A stretch of 64,000 nucleotides of DNA from Nocardia anaemiae NBRC 100462 (GCF_001612725.1 NZ_BDAZ01000001.1:310001-374000); one strand, 5' to 3'; positions 1-9,378 are shown, numbered from the stretch's first letter. The notes: generated from the letters alone by a model not told the origin. Made by a program: numbers and translations.

Positions 1-788
1 CGCTGGTTCCGCTGGGCGATCGGCCTTCGGAGTCGGAGATCCTGGCCAGGCTCGGGGCCGCGCTCACCGGGCAGCCCGCCGGACCGGAGGCGCTGAACGG
101 CGTCGATGAACTGATCATCGCGGGCATGCTGCACAAGGCGGGCATACCGGAGCGGCGACCTGAACTCATCGGATCCAACAGCACCGAGCAGCGCATCGAC
201 CTGATGCTGCGGCTCGGACCGTATGGCGAGTGGAATGGTGGCACGCTGAATCTGCAAGTGCTGCTGGACAACCCGCATGGCGTCGATCTCGGACCGCTGC
301 AGCCGCGCCTGCCCGGTGTGCTGCGGACGGCATCCAAGCAGGTGGAATTGGCGCCGCAACCGCTGCTCGACGATGTCGCGCGGATGCGGTCCCGGCTCAC
401 CGATGCCGCGCCCGATGTCGTATTGATCGGACGACGTCAACTGCGATCCAACAATAGTTGGATGCACAATATCCCGACGCTGGTCAGCGGGTCGAATACC
501 TGCACGCTGCACATCAATCCGGCCGATGTCGCACGGCTGGGACTCGGCGATACCGCCGTGGTGAAGTCCGCCGCGGGGACACTGACGGTACCGCTGGAGC
601 CGACCGAGGCGATCATGCCCGGGGTGGTGAGCCTGCCGCACGGCTGGGGCCATGCCGACAGCACGCAGACGGTGGCCCGGGCGCATGCCGGGGTGAATGC
701 CAATGTGCTGACCGATGATTCGGTGCTGGATGTGCCGTCCGGAAATGCGGTCTTCAATGGCGTTCCGGTGACCTTGACGCCTGCCTGA
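1..788 (+). CDS. Molybdopterin oxidoreductase, C-terminal part (5' truncated by window)
   Basis: The frame is open from the first bases to the stop at 786-788, so the gene begins upstream of the window; the first internal ATG at 126 is probably not the start. The visible part is the C-terminus of a molybdenum-cofactor enzyme of the formate dehydrogenase/nitrate reductase (DMSO reductase) superfamily. The segment from about 465 onward (PTLVSGSNTCTLHINPADVA, then GLGDTAVVKSAAGTLTVPLE and LPHGWGH) is typical of the molydopterin-dinucleotide-binding beta-barrel domain, which binds the cofactor. The catalytic and iron-sulfur regions are not in the window, so the substrate cannot be told. It has no clear functional link to the envelope genes that follow. 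Confidence 0.85.
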   Translation, partial: LVPLGDRPSESEILARLGAALTGQPAGPEALNGVDELIIAGMLHKAGIPERRPELIGSNSTEQRIDLMLRLGPYGEWNGGTLNLQVLLDNPHGVDLGPLQPRLPGVLRTASKQVELAPQPLLDDVARMRSRLTDAAPDVVLIGRRQLRSNNSWMHNIPTLVSGSNTCTLHINPADVARLGLGDTAVVKSAAGTLTVPLEPTEAIMPGVVSLPHGWGHADSTQTVARAHAGVNANVLTDDSVLDVPSGNAVFNGVPVTLTPA

Positions 789-1005
789 GTTGTGCTCGAT
801 CCGGCCGCTCGCGAATATCAAAAATTCCGTCCGGTCGGATTGTAGCTAATTTTCGGAAACCCTTGCGCTAACTAAAGATTCAGTGCATTCTCAACATGGA
901 TTTTGCTGTGTTGCCAGACTAAAATGGACAGGATTTCGGTTTAGTCGCGGGCTCAGCGTCGAACCCGTTGCGGTGTGCCGGATTCCAGCTACCAGAGGGG
1001 GCGCG

Positions 1006-1626
1006 ATGCCCGGCACATGTTGTGGCAGTGACGGTGAGCACGAACTACAGGACAGATACGGTACGCGGGACCGCGCCGAACGCTTCTACCGAGATCAAGT
1101 TCTGGACCGGTTGAACCCTACGATGATCGAATTCATCGCCCGGATGGATATGGCGTTCATCGCCACCGCGGACAAACACGGCGAATGCGACGCAAGCTTG
1201 CGAGCGGGTCTGCCCGGCTTTCTGCATGTGATCGACGAACGCACGATTGCCTATCCGGAATACCGCGGCAACGGCGTGCACGCCAGTCTCGGCAACATCC
1301 TGGAGAACCCGCACGTCGGCATCCTGCTCATCGATTTCGTCCAGGATCTGATCGGCTTGCACATCAACGGTTCGGCACGAATCGTCGACGACACCGCACT
1401 GCGCCACAACGTCCCCGACCTACCCGAGAACGTCAAGGGCCGAGCCGCCGCACACTGGGTGGTCATCGACGTGGAAGAGGCCTACATCCACTGCCGCAAG
1501 CACATCCCGCACCTGGTTCCCGCGGCGCGCGAACAGCGGGAGTGGGGCACCGACAATGTCCGCGCCAAGGGCGGCGACTACTTCGGAGCGAAGGCCCAGG
1601 CCAACGCCGACGCGCTGGTTCGTTAG
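1006..1626 (+). CDS. Pyridoxamine 5'-phosphate oxidase-like (FMN-binding split-barrel) protein
   Basis: A 206-residue protein. The frame is open back to 883, but ATG 1006 is preferred because AGAGGGG (994-1000) sits 5 nt before it; the upstream extension is Cys/Arg-rich and unlike a protein. The body resembles the PNPOx-like flavin-binding family: MDMAFIATADKHGECDAS (strand 1), an IAYPEYRGNG strand, NPHVGILLIDF, INGSARIVDD and a C-terminal VEEAYIHCRKHIP segment. Members bind FMN, F420 or haem and act as small cytosolic oxidoreductases; the substrate is not predictable here. The next gene is convergent, and a structured repeat (1672-1787) fills the gap and may end transcription. Confidence 0.8.
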   Translation: MPGTCCGSDGEHELQDRYGTRDRAERFYRDQVLDRLNPTMIEFIARMDMAFIATADKHGECDASLRAGLPGFLHVIDERTIAYPEYRGNGVHASLGNILENPHVGILLIDFVQDLIGLHINGSARIVDDTALRHNVPDLPENVKGRAAAHWVVIDVEEAYIHCRKHIPHLVPAAREQREWGTDNVRAKGGDYFGAKAQANADALVR

Positions 1627-1671
1627 CCGGAGTGCATACTCGCCCCAGACGGAGCGAGTCTTACGAGCGAC

Positions 1672-1787
1672 GTTCGCGGCCCGTCTCGCGGCCGAGTCGT
1701 CGAAGCGCATGCGACGAAGTCGCGAGTCTCGACGGCTCGGCCGCGAGACACCAGGGGGCCGCGAACACGCCGCGCCGCAGGCGCGGC
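1672..1787 (+). repeat. Structured intergenic repeat, copy A (nested hairpins)
   Basis: Seen directly: an outer 11-bp stem (1672-1682 with 1756-1766), and a 20-bp stem (1684-1703 with 1729-1748, one G-U pair) closing a 25-nt loop. The loop (1704-1728) contains GCGAC-GAA-GTCGC. A separate 8-bp hairpin follows (1769-1776 with 1780-1787, loop GCA). Copy B lies on the opposite strand at 18717-18831 with a near-identical loop and compensatory stem changes. It lies between the convergent ends of the PNPOx-like gene and gtrA. Function unknown: transcription end, structured RNA or a palindromic mobile repeat are all possible. Confidence 0.85.
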
Positions 1788-1796
1788 AAATCAGAC

Positions 1797-2375
1797 TCAG
1801 AGTTTGAAGATGACCAGGCGCTGCACGACGAAGTTGATTACCGTCGCGGTGCCTTGGGCGATGACGAAGGCCAGCGGCTGGCGCCACCAGTCGCCGGGAA
1901 GCGTGGCGTAGAGCACGGCGTTGATGCCGACCTGGACGGCGAAGGTAACGGCGTAGAGGACCACGACGGCGATGAAGCGGGCGCGGCTCGGCGGGGCTTG
2001 GAAGGTCCAGCGGCGGTTGATCAGGTAGGCGGTGGTGGTGCCCGCGATGAAGCTGATCGATTTGGCGACGCTGACCGGCAGGCCGATGAGGTTCAGCAGA
2101 AAGCTGTAGATCCCGTAGTCGACGATGGCCGACAGGCCGCCGGTGAGGGTGAAGCGGACTATCTGGGTCTTGAGGTCGACATCGGTACTGGATTCGACTC
2201 GGCGCTCCCGGGTCCCTTCGTGGGCCCGCCCGTCGCCCACCGCCACCCTCAACGGGCGGCCTTCGGCCGACTGCGCTTGTCCGGGGCTACCGCCTTCGGG
2301 CCCGTCGGTCACGCCGGCCGGCTCATCGACCAGCGGCAGTTCGGCCGGGAGCGGCAGGTGGGGTTCGGCTTGCAC
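1797..2375 (-). CDS. gtrA: GtrA-family membrane protein (Rv3789-like)
   Basis: The C-terminal 125 or so residues are a four-helix GtrA/DPMS-like domain: VRFTLTGGLSAIVDYGIYSF, FIAGTTTAYLINRRWTF, a third helix through YAVTFAVQVGINAVLYATLP, and FVIAQGTATVINFVVQRLVI. This closely resembles mycobacterial Rv3789, which is linked to decaprenyl-phospho-arabinose and arabinogalactan metabolism. Rv3789 is only about 121 residues; here a Pro/Glu/Gly-rich extension of about 65 residues precedes the domain if the ATG at 2375 is used. The true start is uncertain: GTG codons near 2245-2251 are alternatives. The extension contains a 24-bp repeat (2200-2223) shared with glfT2. It is divergent from dprE1; in mycobacteria the gene runs with dprE1. 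Confidence 0.8.
   Translation of the reverse strand: MQAEPHLPLPAELPLVDEPAGVTDGPEGGSPGQAQSAEGRPLRVAVGDGRAHEGTRERRVESSTDVDLKTQIVRFTLTGGLSAIVDYGIYSFLLNLIGLPVSVAKSISFIAGTTTAYLINRRWTFQAPPSRARFIAVVVLYAVTFAVQVGINAVLYATLPGDWWRQPLAFVIAQGTATVINFVVQRLVIFKL
2200..2223 (-). repeat. 24-bp repeat shared with glfT2, copy 1
   Basis: On the minus strand it reads CCACGAAGGGACCCGGGAGC followed by GCCG. It matches 43373-43396 at 22 of 24 positions. It falls in the extended N-terminal coding region of the gtrA-like gene, encoding HEGTRERR. Confidence 0.7.
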
Positions 2376-2505
2376 GCCGACGAGCGTAACGGGGTGACGC
2401 GGGACACGCGCACTCCAGCACCTTCGGACGTTCGTCCAGCGCGATGGAACCGATGTCGTACCTCACATACTGGGGAGTACGGCGACGCCGACCGGATATC
2501 GGCTC

Positions 2506-3981
2506 ATGCATGTAGCCTCTATGCCGATGTCCACGAAAGCTCCGACCGCCACCACAACCGGTAACTCCGGCAATGTCGCCGACGGCACCTACGCGCTGCC
2601 GACGCGGACCAAGGCATTGACCGGGTGGGGTCGCACCGCACCAACATCTTCCGAAGTGCTCTCGACGAGCGATCCCGAACTGATCGCCAAGGCCGTCGCC
2701 ATGGTCGCCGAGGACAACGACTCCAAGCCGGCCCACCTGCGTCGCGGCATCATCGCGCGCGGGCTCGGCCGCTCCTATGGCGATCACGCGCAGAACGCGG
2801 GCGGCCTCGTCGTCGATATGACGGCGCTGAACAATATCCACCGGATCGACCGGGACACCCGGATCGTCGATGTGGACGGCGGCGTCAGCCTGGACCAGCT
2901 CATGAAGGCCGCGCTGCCGTTCGGGCTGTGGGTTCCGGTGCTGCCCGGCACCCGTCAGGTGACGATCGGCGGCGCCATCGCCTCCGATATCCACGGTAAG
3001 AACCATCACAGCGAGGGCAGCTTCGGCAACCATGTGCGCTCGATCGAGCTGCTGACCGCCGATGGGCAGGTGCAGCACATCACGCCCAAGCGCAATGCCA
3101 AGCTGTTCTGGGCGACCGTCGGCGGCAACGGACTCACCGGCATCATCCTGCGCGCGACCATCGAGATGGCGCCCACCGAGACGGCGTACTTCCTCAACGC
3201 CGGCGTGAAAACCACCACGCTGGACGAGACCATCGCCGCGCACAGCGACGGCAGCGAGGCCAACTACACCTACTCGAGCGCGTGGTTCGACGTGATCAGC
3301 CCGCTGCCGAAGCTCGGCCGGGCCACCATCACCCGCGGCCGCCTCGCCAAGGTCGACGAACTACCCAAGCGCCTGCGCAAGAAGCCGCTGAAATTCGATG
3401 CGCCGCAACTGATGACGGTGCCCGATATCTTCCCGAACTGGACCATGAACAAGTTCACGCTCCAGGCCATCGGCGAGGCGTACTACGCCATGGGCGGCAA
3501 CTACACCGGCAAGGTGCAGAATCTGACGCAGTTCTACCACCCGCTCGACATGATCGCGGAGTGGAACCGCGGCTACGGTTCCAACGGCTTCCTGCAGTAC
3601 CAGTTCGTGGTGCCGACCGAGGCGGTCGAGGAGTTCAAACGGATCATCATCGATATCCAGGCCTCCGGGCACTACTCGGCGCTGAACGTTTTCAAGCTGT
3701 TCGGACCGGGTAACCCGGCACCGCTGAGCTTCCCGATGCCGGGCTGGAACATCTGCGTCGACTTCCCGATCAAGCCGGGTCTGAACGAGTTGGTGAGCGA
3801 GTTGGACCGCCGCGTCATGGAGTTCGGCGGGCGGCTGTACACCGCGAAGGATTCGCGCACCACCGCGGAGACCTTCCACCAGATGTACCCGCGGATCGAC
3901 GAGTGGATCAAGATCCGCCGAAGTGTCGATCCCACAGGCGTTTTCATGTCCGATATGGCGAGAAGGCTGGAGCTCCAGTGA
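2506..3981 (+). CDS. dprE1: Decaprenylphosphoryl-beta-D-ribose 2'-oxidase DprE1
   Basis: FAD-dependent oxidase that converts decaprenyl-phospho-ribose to the 2'-keto intermediate, the first half of the epimerisation that makes the arabinan donor DPA; it acts at the inner face of the membrane or in the periplasm. The FAD-binding signatures are [20 protein letters not shown] and [20 protein letters not shown], the latter including the His of the covalent-flavin-like HGKNHHS loop. The C-terminal substrate lid contains [15 protein letters not shown], whose Cys (codon 3754-3756; residue 417 from this start) corresponds to M. tuberculosis Cys387, the benzothiazinone target. Length is 491 aa from 2506; ATGs at 2521 and 2527 are equally plausible. 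dprE2 overlaps it by 4 nt. Confidence 0.95.
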   Translation: MHVASMPMSTKAPTATTTGNSGNVADGTYALPTRTKALTGWGRTAPTSSEVLSTSDPELIAKAVAMVAEDNDSKPAHLRRGIIARGLGRSYGDHAQNAGGLVVDMTALNNIHRIDRDTRIVDVDGGVSLDQLMKAALPFGLWVPVLPGTRQVTIGGAIASDIHGKNHHSEGSFGNHVRSIELLTADGQVQHITPKRNAKLFWATVGGNGLTGIILRATIEMAPTETAYFLNAGVKTTTLDETIAAHSDGSEANYTYSSAWFDVISPLPKLGRATITRGRLAKVDELPKRLRKKPLKFDAPQLMTVPDIFPNWTMNKFTLQAIGEAYYAMGGNYTGKVQNLTQFYHPLDMIAEWNRGYGSNGFLQYQFVVPTEAVEEFKRIIIDIQASGHYSALNVFKLFGPGNPAPLSFPMPGWNICVDFPIKPGLNELVSELDRRVMEFGGRLYTAKDSRTTAETFHQMYPRIDEWIKIRRSVDPTGVFMSDMARRLELQ

Positions 3982-4739
3982 TTAATGCCGTAGGCAACCC
4001 GCAGACCATCCTGCTGCTGGGCGGTACCTCGGAGATCGGCTTGGCGATCTGCGCCGAGTACCTGCGCAAGAGTCCGGCGCGCATCATCCTGGCCGCGCTG
4101 CCCGGTGATCCGCTGCGCGAGGACGCCGTCTCCGAGCTGAAGGCGGCCGGTGCGACCCAGGTCGACGTCATCGACTTCGACGCGCTCGACACCGAGAGCC
4201 ATCCGAAGGTGATCGACGCGGCATGGGAAGGCGGCGATGTAGATGTCGCCATCGTCGCGTTCGCCTTGGACGGCGATCCCGAAGAGCTGTGGCAGAACCA
4301 GCGCAAGGCCGTGCAGGTCGCCGGAATCAATTACACCGCGGCCGTTTCGGTCGGCGTGCTGGTCGGCGAGAAGATGAAGAAGCAGGGCTTCGGGCGGATC
4401 ATCGCCATGTCCTCGGTGGCCGGTGAGCGGGTGCGTCGCTCGAACTTCGTCTACGGCTCGACCAAGGCCGGGCTGGACGGCTTCTACCTGGGACTCGGCG
4501 AGGCGCTGCGTCCGTACGGACCGCGCGTGCTGGTGATCCGGCCGGGCATGGTGCGGACCAGGTTCTCGGCGCACGTCAAAGAGGCTCCGCTCACCGTCAA
4601 TAAGGAAGACATTGCGGCACTGGCGGTCTCGGCGTCGCAGCGGGGCAAGGAGCTCGTCTGGGCACCCGGCACCTTCCGCTTCGTGATGATGATCCTGCGC
4701 CACATCCCGCGCCCGATCTTCCGCAAGCTGCCCATCTGA
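3978..4739 (+). CDS. dprE2: Decaprenylphosphoryl-2-keto-beta-D-erythro-pentose reductase DprE2
   Basis: NAD(P)H-dependent SDR enzyme that reduces the keto product of DprE1 to decaprenyl-phospho-arabinose, donor for all the arabinosyltransferases in this window. A GTG start at 3978 overlaps the dprE1 stop as GTGA, giving 253 residues, the expected family length (M. tuberculosis about 254); this is far better than the ATG at 3903, which lies inside dprE1. The Rossmann motif is [14 protein letters not shown] and the active site is SSVAG followed by YGSTK (Tyr and Lys of the SDR tetrad). Tight overlap implies translational coupling with dprE1. A hairpin 8 nt after the stop probably ends the unit. 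Confidence 0.95.
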   Translation: MINAVGNPQTILLLGGTSEIGLAICAEYLRKSPARIILAALPGDPLREDAVSELKAAGATQVDVIDFDALDTESHPKVIDAAWEGGDVDVAIVAFALDGDPEELWQNQRKAVQVAGINYTAAVSVGVLVGEKMKKQGFGRIIAMSSVAGERVRRSNFVYGSTKAGLDGFYLGLGEALRPYGPRVLVIRPGMVRTRFSAHVKEAPLTVNKEDIAALAVSASQRGKELVWAPGTFRFVMMILRHIPRPIFRKLPI

Positions 4740-4746
4740 TTCACCC

Positions 4747-4792
4747 GAGCCGCACCTCGTTCACCGCGCTTTGCGCCGGACAGGTGCGGCTC
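4747..4792 (+). terminator. Hairpin after dprE2
   Basis: GAGCCGCACCT (4747-4757) is the exact reverse complement of AGGTGCGGCTC (4782-4792), with a 24-nt loop. It begins just after the dprE2 stop. There is no strong T-run, as is common in high-GC actinobacteria. The rest of the 316-nt gap to aftA shows no convincing gene; the aftA frame is open through it, but the sequence there is Arg-rich and unlike a protein. Confidence 0.55.
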
Positions 4793-5055
4793 GTCTATAT
4801 CCGCAACACGCGGTTCCGGCGGGTCCGGTGCCGACGCGACATATCAGCGCACGCCACCGCGCCATTTCGGTGGATACCATCGTCGCGGTGCGCCGGGGCT
4901 TGCGGCCGCGTCCGGCAGTGCCGGAGGAGGCGCGGCGGCGGATCCACACCGCCCGGCTCGATGCGGCATTCGGCACCCTGCCCGTGCGAGCGGCCGGGCG
5001 GCGTGGCAAGTTCGGAGCCGACCTCGAGCCGTCGCATTGTCGAAGGAGCACTCCG

Positions 5056-7329
5056 TTGAGCACAGTCACGGCAGAACGCGCCGAGCACTCCGCGCCGGAG
5101 CGCGGCCGGGGGGCGCTGCTGATCCGGCACATCGGCTCCGGCGTTGGCGAGGCGCTGCTGGCCGCCGTGGTGGCCGCGCTCGTGGCGGGCGTTGGACTGG
5201 TGGCGTTTTCGATGGTGCAGTGGCCCGCGTTCAATTCGTCCAATGTGACGCGGTCGTTGACCACGGTCGGACAAGTCGGGGCGGCGGTGCTGCTGGGGGC
5301 GGCAATCTGGCTGGTGCGGGCACGACGGTGGCCGTGGGTGGCGAAAGTGCTGTCCTGGGTGGGGATTTCGTCGTTCGTCACGGTGACATTGGGGATGCCG
5401 CTGGCGGCGACCAAGCTGTACCTGTTCGGCGTCTCGGTGGACCAGGAGTTCCGCACCGAATACCTGACGCGCCTGACCGATAGCGCGGCACTGCACGATA
5501 TGACCTACGCCGACCTGCCGCCGTTCTATCCGGCCGGTTGGTTCTGGATCGGCGGTCGGGTGGCGAATGTGCTCGGCATGGACGGCTGGGAGGCGTTCAA
5601 GCCGTACGCCATCGGATCGCTCGCGGTGGTCGCGGCGATCGCACTCGTATTGTGGTCCATGCTGATTCGCGCCGACTGGGCGATCGGAGTCAGTGCGGCG
5701 ACGACCGCGGTGACAGTGGCCTATGCCGCGCCGGAGGCCTACAGCGCGGTCATCGTGCTGCTGCTGGCGCCCGCGTTGATTCTCGCGTGGGGCGCTTTGT
5801 ACCGGCCGCTCGAGTTGTCGAGCGCCGCGATCGGTGCCGCGGCATCGAGTGGCGCTGGTGGATCGGATGGTGCCGCCGCGTCCAGTGCCACCGCCGGATC
5901 AACTGGCACGAGCGCATCAAGTGGCACCAGCACCGCATCGGCTGGCACGAGTGCCTCAGGTGGTGCGGCAGCCTCGAGTGGCGCCGCCGCATCAGGTCGC
6001 GAAGCTGCATTAAGTGACACATCGGCATCAAGTGGGGCTTCGGTGTCAGGTGGTGCGGCTGCATCTGATGGCCGAGTCGCGGCGGACAGCGGTGCGGCGC
6101 GCGGCACGGCGACGGCCGGGGGTTGGGCTGCGGTTATCGGGGCCGGGGTGTTCCTCGGGATGGCGGCGTCGTTCTACACCTTGTATTTCGCGGTGGCGGC
6201 CTTTGCGGTGGGGCTGATGGCGCTGGTTTCGGCGGGACTTGCGGTGCGGGCACAACGGGTGGCGAACCGAGCGCAGCGCGGCGCGGCGGGTTCGATTTGG
6301 CGGGCGGCGGTGCCGCCGCTGGTTCGGCTGATCGTCATCGCGGCGATCGCGGGTCTGGTGGCGCTGGTGGTGTGGCTGCCGTTCGTGTTGAAGATGCTCG
6401 GTGGGACGATGCCGAGTTCGGGGACGGCATTCCACTATCTCCCCGAGGGCGGGGCGCAACTGCCGCTGCCGATGGCGGAGTTCTCGCTTTCCGGGGCGTT
6501 CTTCCTGCTCGGGACCGCTTGGTTGGTGCTGCGGGCGGCGTCGTCGCGGCGGGCGCAGGCGCTCGGGATCGGTGTGGTGGCGATCTATCTGTGGTGTCTG
6601 CTGTCGATGACGGCGACCGCGGCGGGTACGACCCTGCTCTCGTTCCGACTGACGCCCGTGCTCGAGGTGCTGCTGGCGGCGGCCGGGGCATTCGGCTTCG
6701 TCGAAGGCGCGCGGGAGGCCTATCAGGCACTCAATGAGGCGGCACGGTTCAAGTTCGCCGCTGTCGTGGTCGCCATTGTCGGCGCGCTCGCGTTCGCTCA
6801 GGACATTCCACAGGTGCTGAAGCCGGAGATCACCACCGCGTATACCGATACCGACGGCAACGGCGAACGCGCGGATAAGCGGGCACCGGGCGCGGCGTCG
6901 TACTACCGCGAAATCGATGCGGCGCTGCTCGCGCAGACCGGCCGTCCGCGCTCGGATTCGGTGCTGCTCACCGCCGACACCAGCTTCCTGTCCTTCTACC
7001 CGTACTACGGATTCCAGGCGCTCACCTCGCACTATGCGAACCCGTTGGCCGATTTCGCGGGCCGCGCCGCAACCATCGAGTCGTGGAGCAAGCTGAGCTC
7101 CGCCGCCGCCCTGGTGGACGCACTCGGCAAGACCCCGTGGCGCGCGCCGGACGCCTTCCTCTTCCGCAGCAGCGGCGATGCCTACACCCTGCGCCTGGCC
7201 AAGGACGTCTACCCCAACGACCCGAATGTGAAGCGCTACACCGTGAGCTTCCCCAAGGAGCTGTTCGACGATCCGCACTTCACTACCACCAACATCGGTC
7301 CGTTCACCTTGGTGATCGTCAATCGCTGA
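5056..7329 (+). CDS. aftA: Galactan 5-O-arabinofuranosyltransferase AftA
   Basis: Polytopic GT-C enzyme that transfers the first arabinofuranose from DPA onto the galactan chain. The start is TTG 5056, with AAGGAG at 5043-5048 (7-nt spacer), giving 757 residues; the ATG at 4771 would add 95 Arg-rich residues. N-terminal helices include ALLAAVVAALVAGVGLVAFS; the first large loop carries DQEFRTEYLTRLTDSAALHD, and the C-terminal periplasmic region has FLSFYPYYGFQALTSHYANP. The M. tuberculosis enzyme is about 640 aa. The excess is largely a Ser/Ala/Gly/Thr low-complexity insertion of about 100 residues (roughly 255-355, nt 5820-6120) in a loop between helices. It lies between dprE2 and the emb genes as in mycobacteria. 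Confidence 0.9.
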   Translation: MSTVTAERAEHSAPERGRGALLIRHIGSGVGEALLAAVVAALVAGVGLVAFSMVQWPAFNSSNVTRSLTTVGQVGAAVLLGAAIWLVRARRWPWVAKVLSWVGISSFVTVTLGMPLAATKLYLFGVSVDQEFRTEYLTRLTDSAALHDMTYADLPPFYPAGWFWIGGRVANVLGMDGWEAFKPYAIGSLAVVAAIALVLWSMLIRADWAIGVSAATTAVTVAYAAPEAYSAVIVLLLAPALILAWGALYRPLELSSAAIGAAASSGAGGSDGAAASSATAGSTGTSASSGTSTASAGTSASGGAAASSGAAASGREAALSDTSASSGASVSGGAAASDGRVAADSGAARGTATAGGWAAVIGAGVFLGMAASFYTLYFAVAAFAVGLMALVSAGLAVRAQRVANRAQRGAAGSIWRAAVPPLVRLIVIAAIAGLVALVVWLPFVLKMLGGTMPSSGTAFHYLPEGGAQLPLPMAEFSLSGAFFLLGTAWLVLRAASSRRAQALGIGVVAIYLWCLLSMTATAAGTTLLSFRLTPVLEVLLAAAGAFGFVEGAREAYQALNEAARFKFAAVVVAIVGALAFAQDIPQVLKPEITTAYTDTDGNGERADKRAPGAASYYREIDAALLAQTGRPRSDSVLLTADTSFLSFYPYYGFQALTSHYANPLADFAGRAATIESWSKLSSAAALVDALGKTPWRAPDAFLFRSSGDAYTLRLAKDVYPNDPNVKRYTVSFPKELFDDPHFTTTNIGPFTLVIVNR

Positions 7330-7536
7330 CGCCGTCTCCTGCTCGACGCATGATTTCGCGCGAATATGGGTAACTGGCCGGGTACCTGCCAACCTAGCCA
7401 TCCACTGCCCGGTGGCCGCCGACGGCAACGTCGCGACCACGGAATCCGGCGCAGCAAGGCCGGGGAGCCGGGCGATTCACAGGGTACTTGGGTACCGTGG
7501 ACCGCTGATCTGACCAATTACGGGGAGAAGTTTGTT

Positions 7537-9378
7537 TTGCGGATCGAGGCACCACCAGCAGTAGGCGTCGTCACCAAGGGATCGACACCGGCTGGCTGGG
7601 CCAGACCCGAGCCGCGCACCGCGAAGCGGAGACGGATCCGGGTCGATCGCAGTGATGTGGTCGCCTCGGTGGGCTATCTGGCATTGGCCGTCACGGTGCT
7701 TTCCGGACAGTGGCGCAATACACAGAGCGGGTACCTGATCAAGAGCGGTCAGGACCAGACCATGTGGGAGTGGTTCTTCGCGGTCACCGCGCACTCGGTG
7801 GCGCATCTGCACAATCCGCTCGGCACGAATCTGCAGAACTTCCCGGCCGGGGTGAACATGATGGCCAATACCGCCATGTTCGGGGTCGGGGTGCCGTTGA
7901 CACCGGTCACGCTGCTGTTCGGACCGACCGTCACCTTCGTGCTCGTCCTCACCCTCGGACTGGCATCTACCGCCTTCGCCTGGTACTGGCTGTTTTCCCG
8001 GGAATTGGTGCGGTCCCGGCTGGCCGCCTCGATCGGCGGAATGTTCTGCGGTTTCGCGCCCGCGATGATCTCCCATGCCAACGCCCATCCGAATTTCGTA
8101 CTGCTCGCGCTGCTTCCGGTCATCGCGCGGCTGTTGATCCGCATTTCGCGAGGTGTGACGGCCGCGGATACGACCAGGCCGCGCAGACGAGTTCGTGACG
8201 CCGTCGCGCTCGGCTTCCTGGTGGCGATGCAGATCGCGCTCGGCGAGGAACCGCTGCTGATCTTCGCACTCGCCTTCGGACTCTTCGGCGTCGTTTACTA
8301 CCTGCGCACACCGCGCACCGGCTGGCAAGTTGTGCGTGCGCTCGCACCGATCATCGGGTTGGCGGCGGTGATCACCTTGATGCTCACCGAAATTCCGCTG
8401 TGGTGGCAGTTCTTCGGGCCGCAGAGCTATCGCTCGATCGACCACGGGCCGATGGGCAACGACCTGAAGGCCATCGTGCAGTTCCCCTCCGAATCGCTCG
8501 GCGGGATGTTCATGCCCGGCCAGTACGTGGCCATCAACGATACCGAGCAGAACGCCTACTTCGGCTGGCCGCTGCTGCTGTTACTGCTGGTGACGGTGCC
8601 ACTGCTGTGGCGCGACCGGGTGGTCCGCGCGGCGACCGCGGTGATGGTGGTCTTCGGGGTGCTCTCGCTCGGCGCGGTGGCCATGTTCGGCAAGCAATCG
8701 ACCGGGATCGAATTGCCTTGGCGCTGGGCCGAAAAGATCCCATTGCTCAACTCGGTGCTGGAAACCCGACTGACCATGGCCGCGATCCCGGCCATCGCGG
8801 GGGTACTGGCCTTGGCGACCCAGCGGGCGGTCAGCTGGTGGCGGCAGTCGCCGGTCGATTGGCGCCCGCTCGCCTGGTTCCCGGCACTCGTCCTTGGCTT
8901 GGTCCCGCTGATCCCGACCGTGCTGCCGGTGATCGAACGCGCGCCGACTCCGGAGTTCTTCGCCGACGGGACGGTAAAGCAATACGTGAGTGGCGGTTCG
9001 GTGGTTATGGTGCCGCCGCCGCGGCCCCCCGATGCGCAGGCATTGCGCTGGCAGGCCGATGCCGACTTCGACTTCGCGCTCGCCGGTGGCTATTTCGTCG
9101 GACCGACCGGCGCGAACAAGAAGGGCATCTACGGACCCGACTTCCGCCCGACCACCGCCCTGCTCGTCGGCGCGCAGGACAGCGGCGTGGTACCGCCCAT
9201 CGACGACGACACCCGCGCACAGGCGCTCGACGACCTGCGCTTCTGGCAGGCCGACGTGGTCGTCCTGCCAGCCACCAAGAATTCCGAAGTGCTGCGCACG
9301 ACCATGACGCAACTGCTCGAACGCGCGCCGCGACAGGTCGACGACGTGTGGCTCTGGGACGTCCGGCCGCTGCGATAG
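7537..9378 (+). CDS. Polytopic membrane protein, putative GT-C-type glycosyltransferase
   Basis: The start is TTG 7537, with GGGGAG at 7522-7527; the frame is open to 7366 but upstream sequence is unlike protein. It has 613 residues: a basic cytoplasmic N-terminus (KRRRIRVDR), about ten hydrophobic helices, and a C-terminal soluble domain of about 170 residues (from roughly ERAPTPEFFADG). The first extracytoplasmic loop has GQDQTMWEWFFAVTAHS and NPLGTNLQNFPAGVNMMANT; later loops have GFAPAMISHANAHPNFV and GEEPLLIFALAFG. Topology and an acidic first loop suggest a GT-C lipid-sugar-dependent glycosyltransferase, but I do not recognise a characterised family. It sits between aftA and an emb gene, where the M. 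tuberculosis locus has no such gene, so an envelope role is inferred from position. Confidence 0.7.
   Translation: MRIEAPPAVGVVTKGSTPAGWARPEPRTAKRRRIRVDRSDVVASVGYLALAVTVLSGQWRNTQSGYLIKSGQDQTMWEWFFAVTAHSVAHLHNPLGTNLQNFPAGVNMMANTAMFGVGVPLTPVTLLFGPTVTFVLVLTLGLASTAFAWYWLFSRELVRSRLAASIGGMFCGFAPAMISHANAHPNFVLLALLPVIARLLIRISRGVTAADTTRPRRRVRDAVALGFLVAMQIALGEEPLLIFALAFGLFGVVYYLRTPRTGWQVVRALAPIIGLAAVITLMLTEIPLWWQFFGPQSYRSIDHGPMGNDLKAIVQFPSESLGGMFMPGQYVAINDTEQNAYFGWPLLLLLLVTVPLLWRDRVVRAATAVMVVFGVLSLGAVAMFGKQSTGIELPWRWAEKIPLLNSVLETRLTMAAIPAIAGVLALATQRAVSWWRQSPVDWRPLAWFPALVLGLVPLIPTVLPVIERAPTPEFFADGTVKQYVSGGSVVMVPPPRPPDAQALRWQADADFDFALAGGYFVGPTGANKKGIYGPDFRPTTALLVGAQDSGVVPPIDDDTRAQALDDLRFWQADVVVLPATKNSEVLRTTMTQLLERAPRQVDDVWLWDVRPLR

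Noticed and set aside
3903..3977. DprE2 start at ATG 3903
   Set aside because: It would overlap the end of dprE1 by 79 nt with non-homologous residues; GTG 3978 gives the family length and a 4-nt overlap.
4771..5055. N-terminal extension of AftA from the ATG at 4771
   Set aside because: The segment is Arg-rich and unlike a membrane-protein N-terminus, overlaps the hairpin after dprE2, and a far better start (TTG 5056 with AAGGAG) exists.
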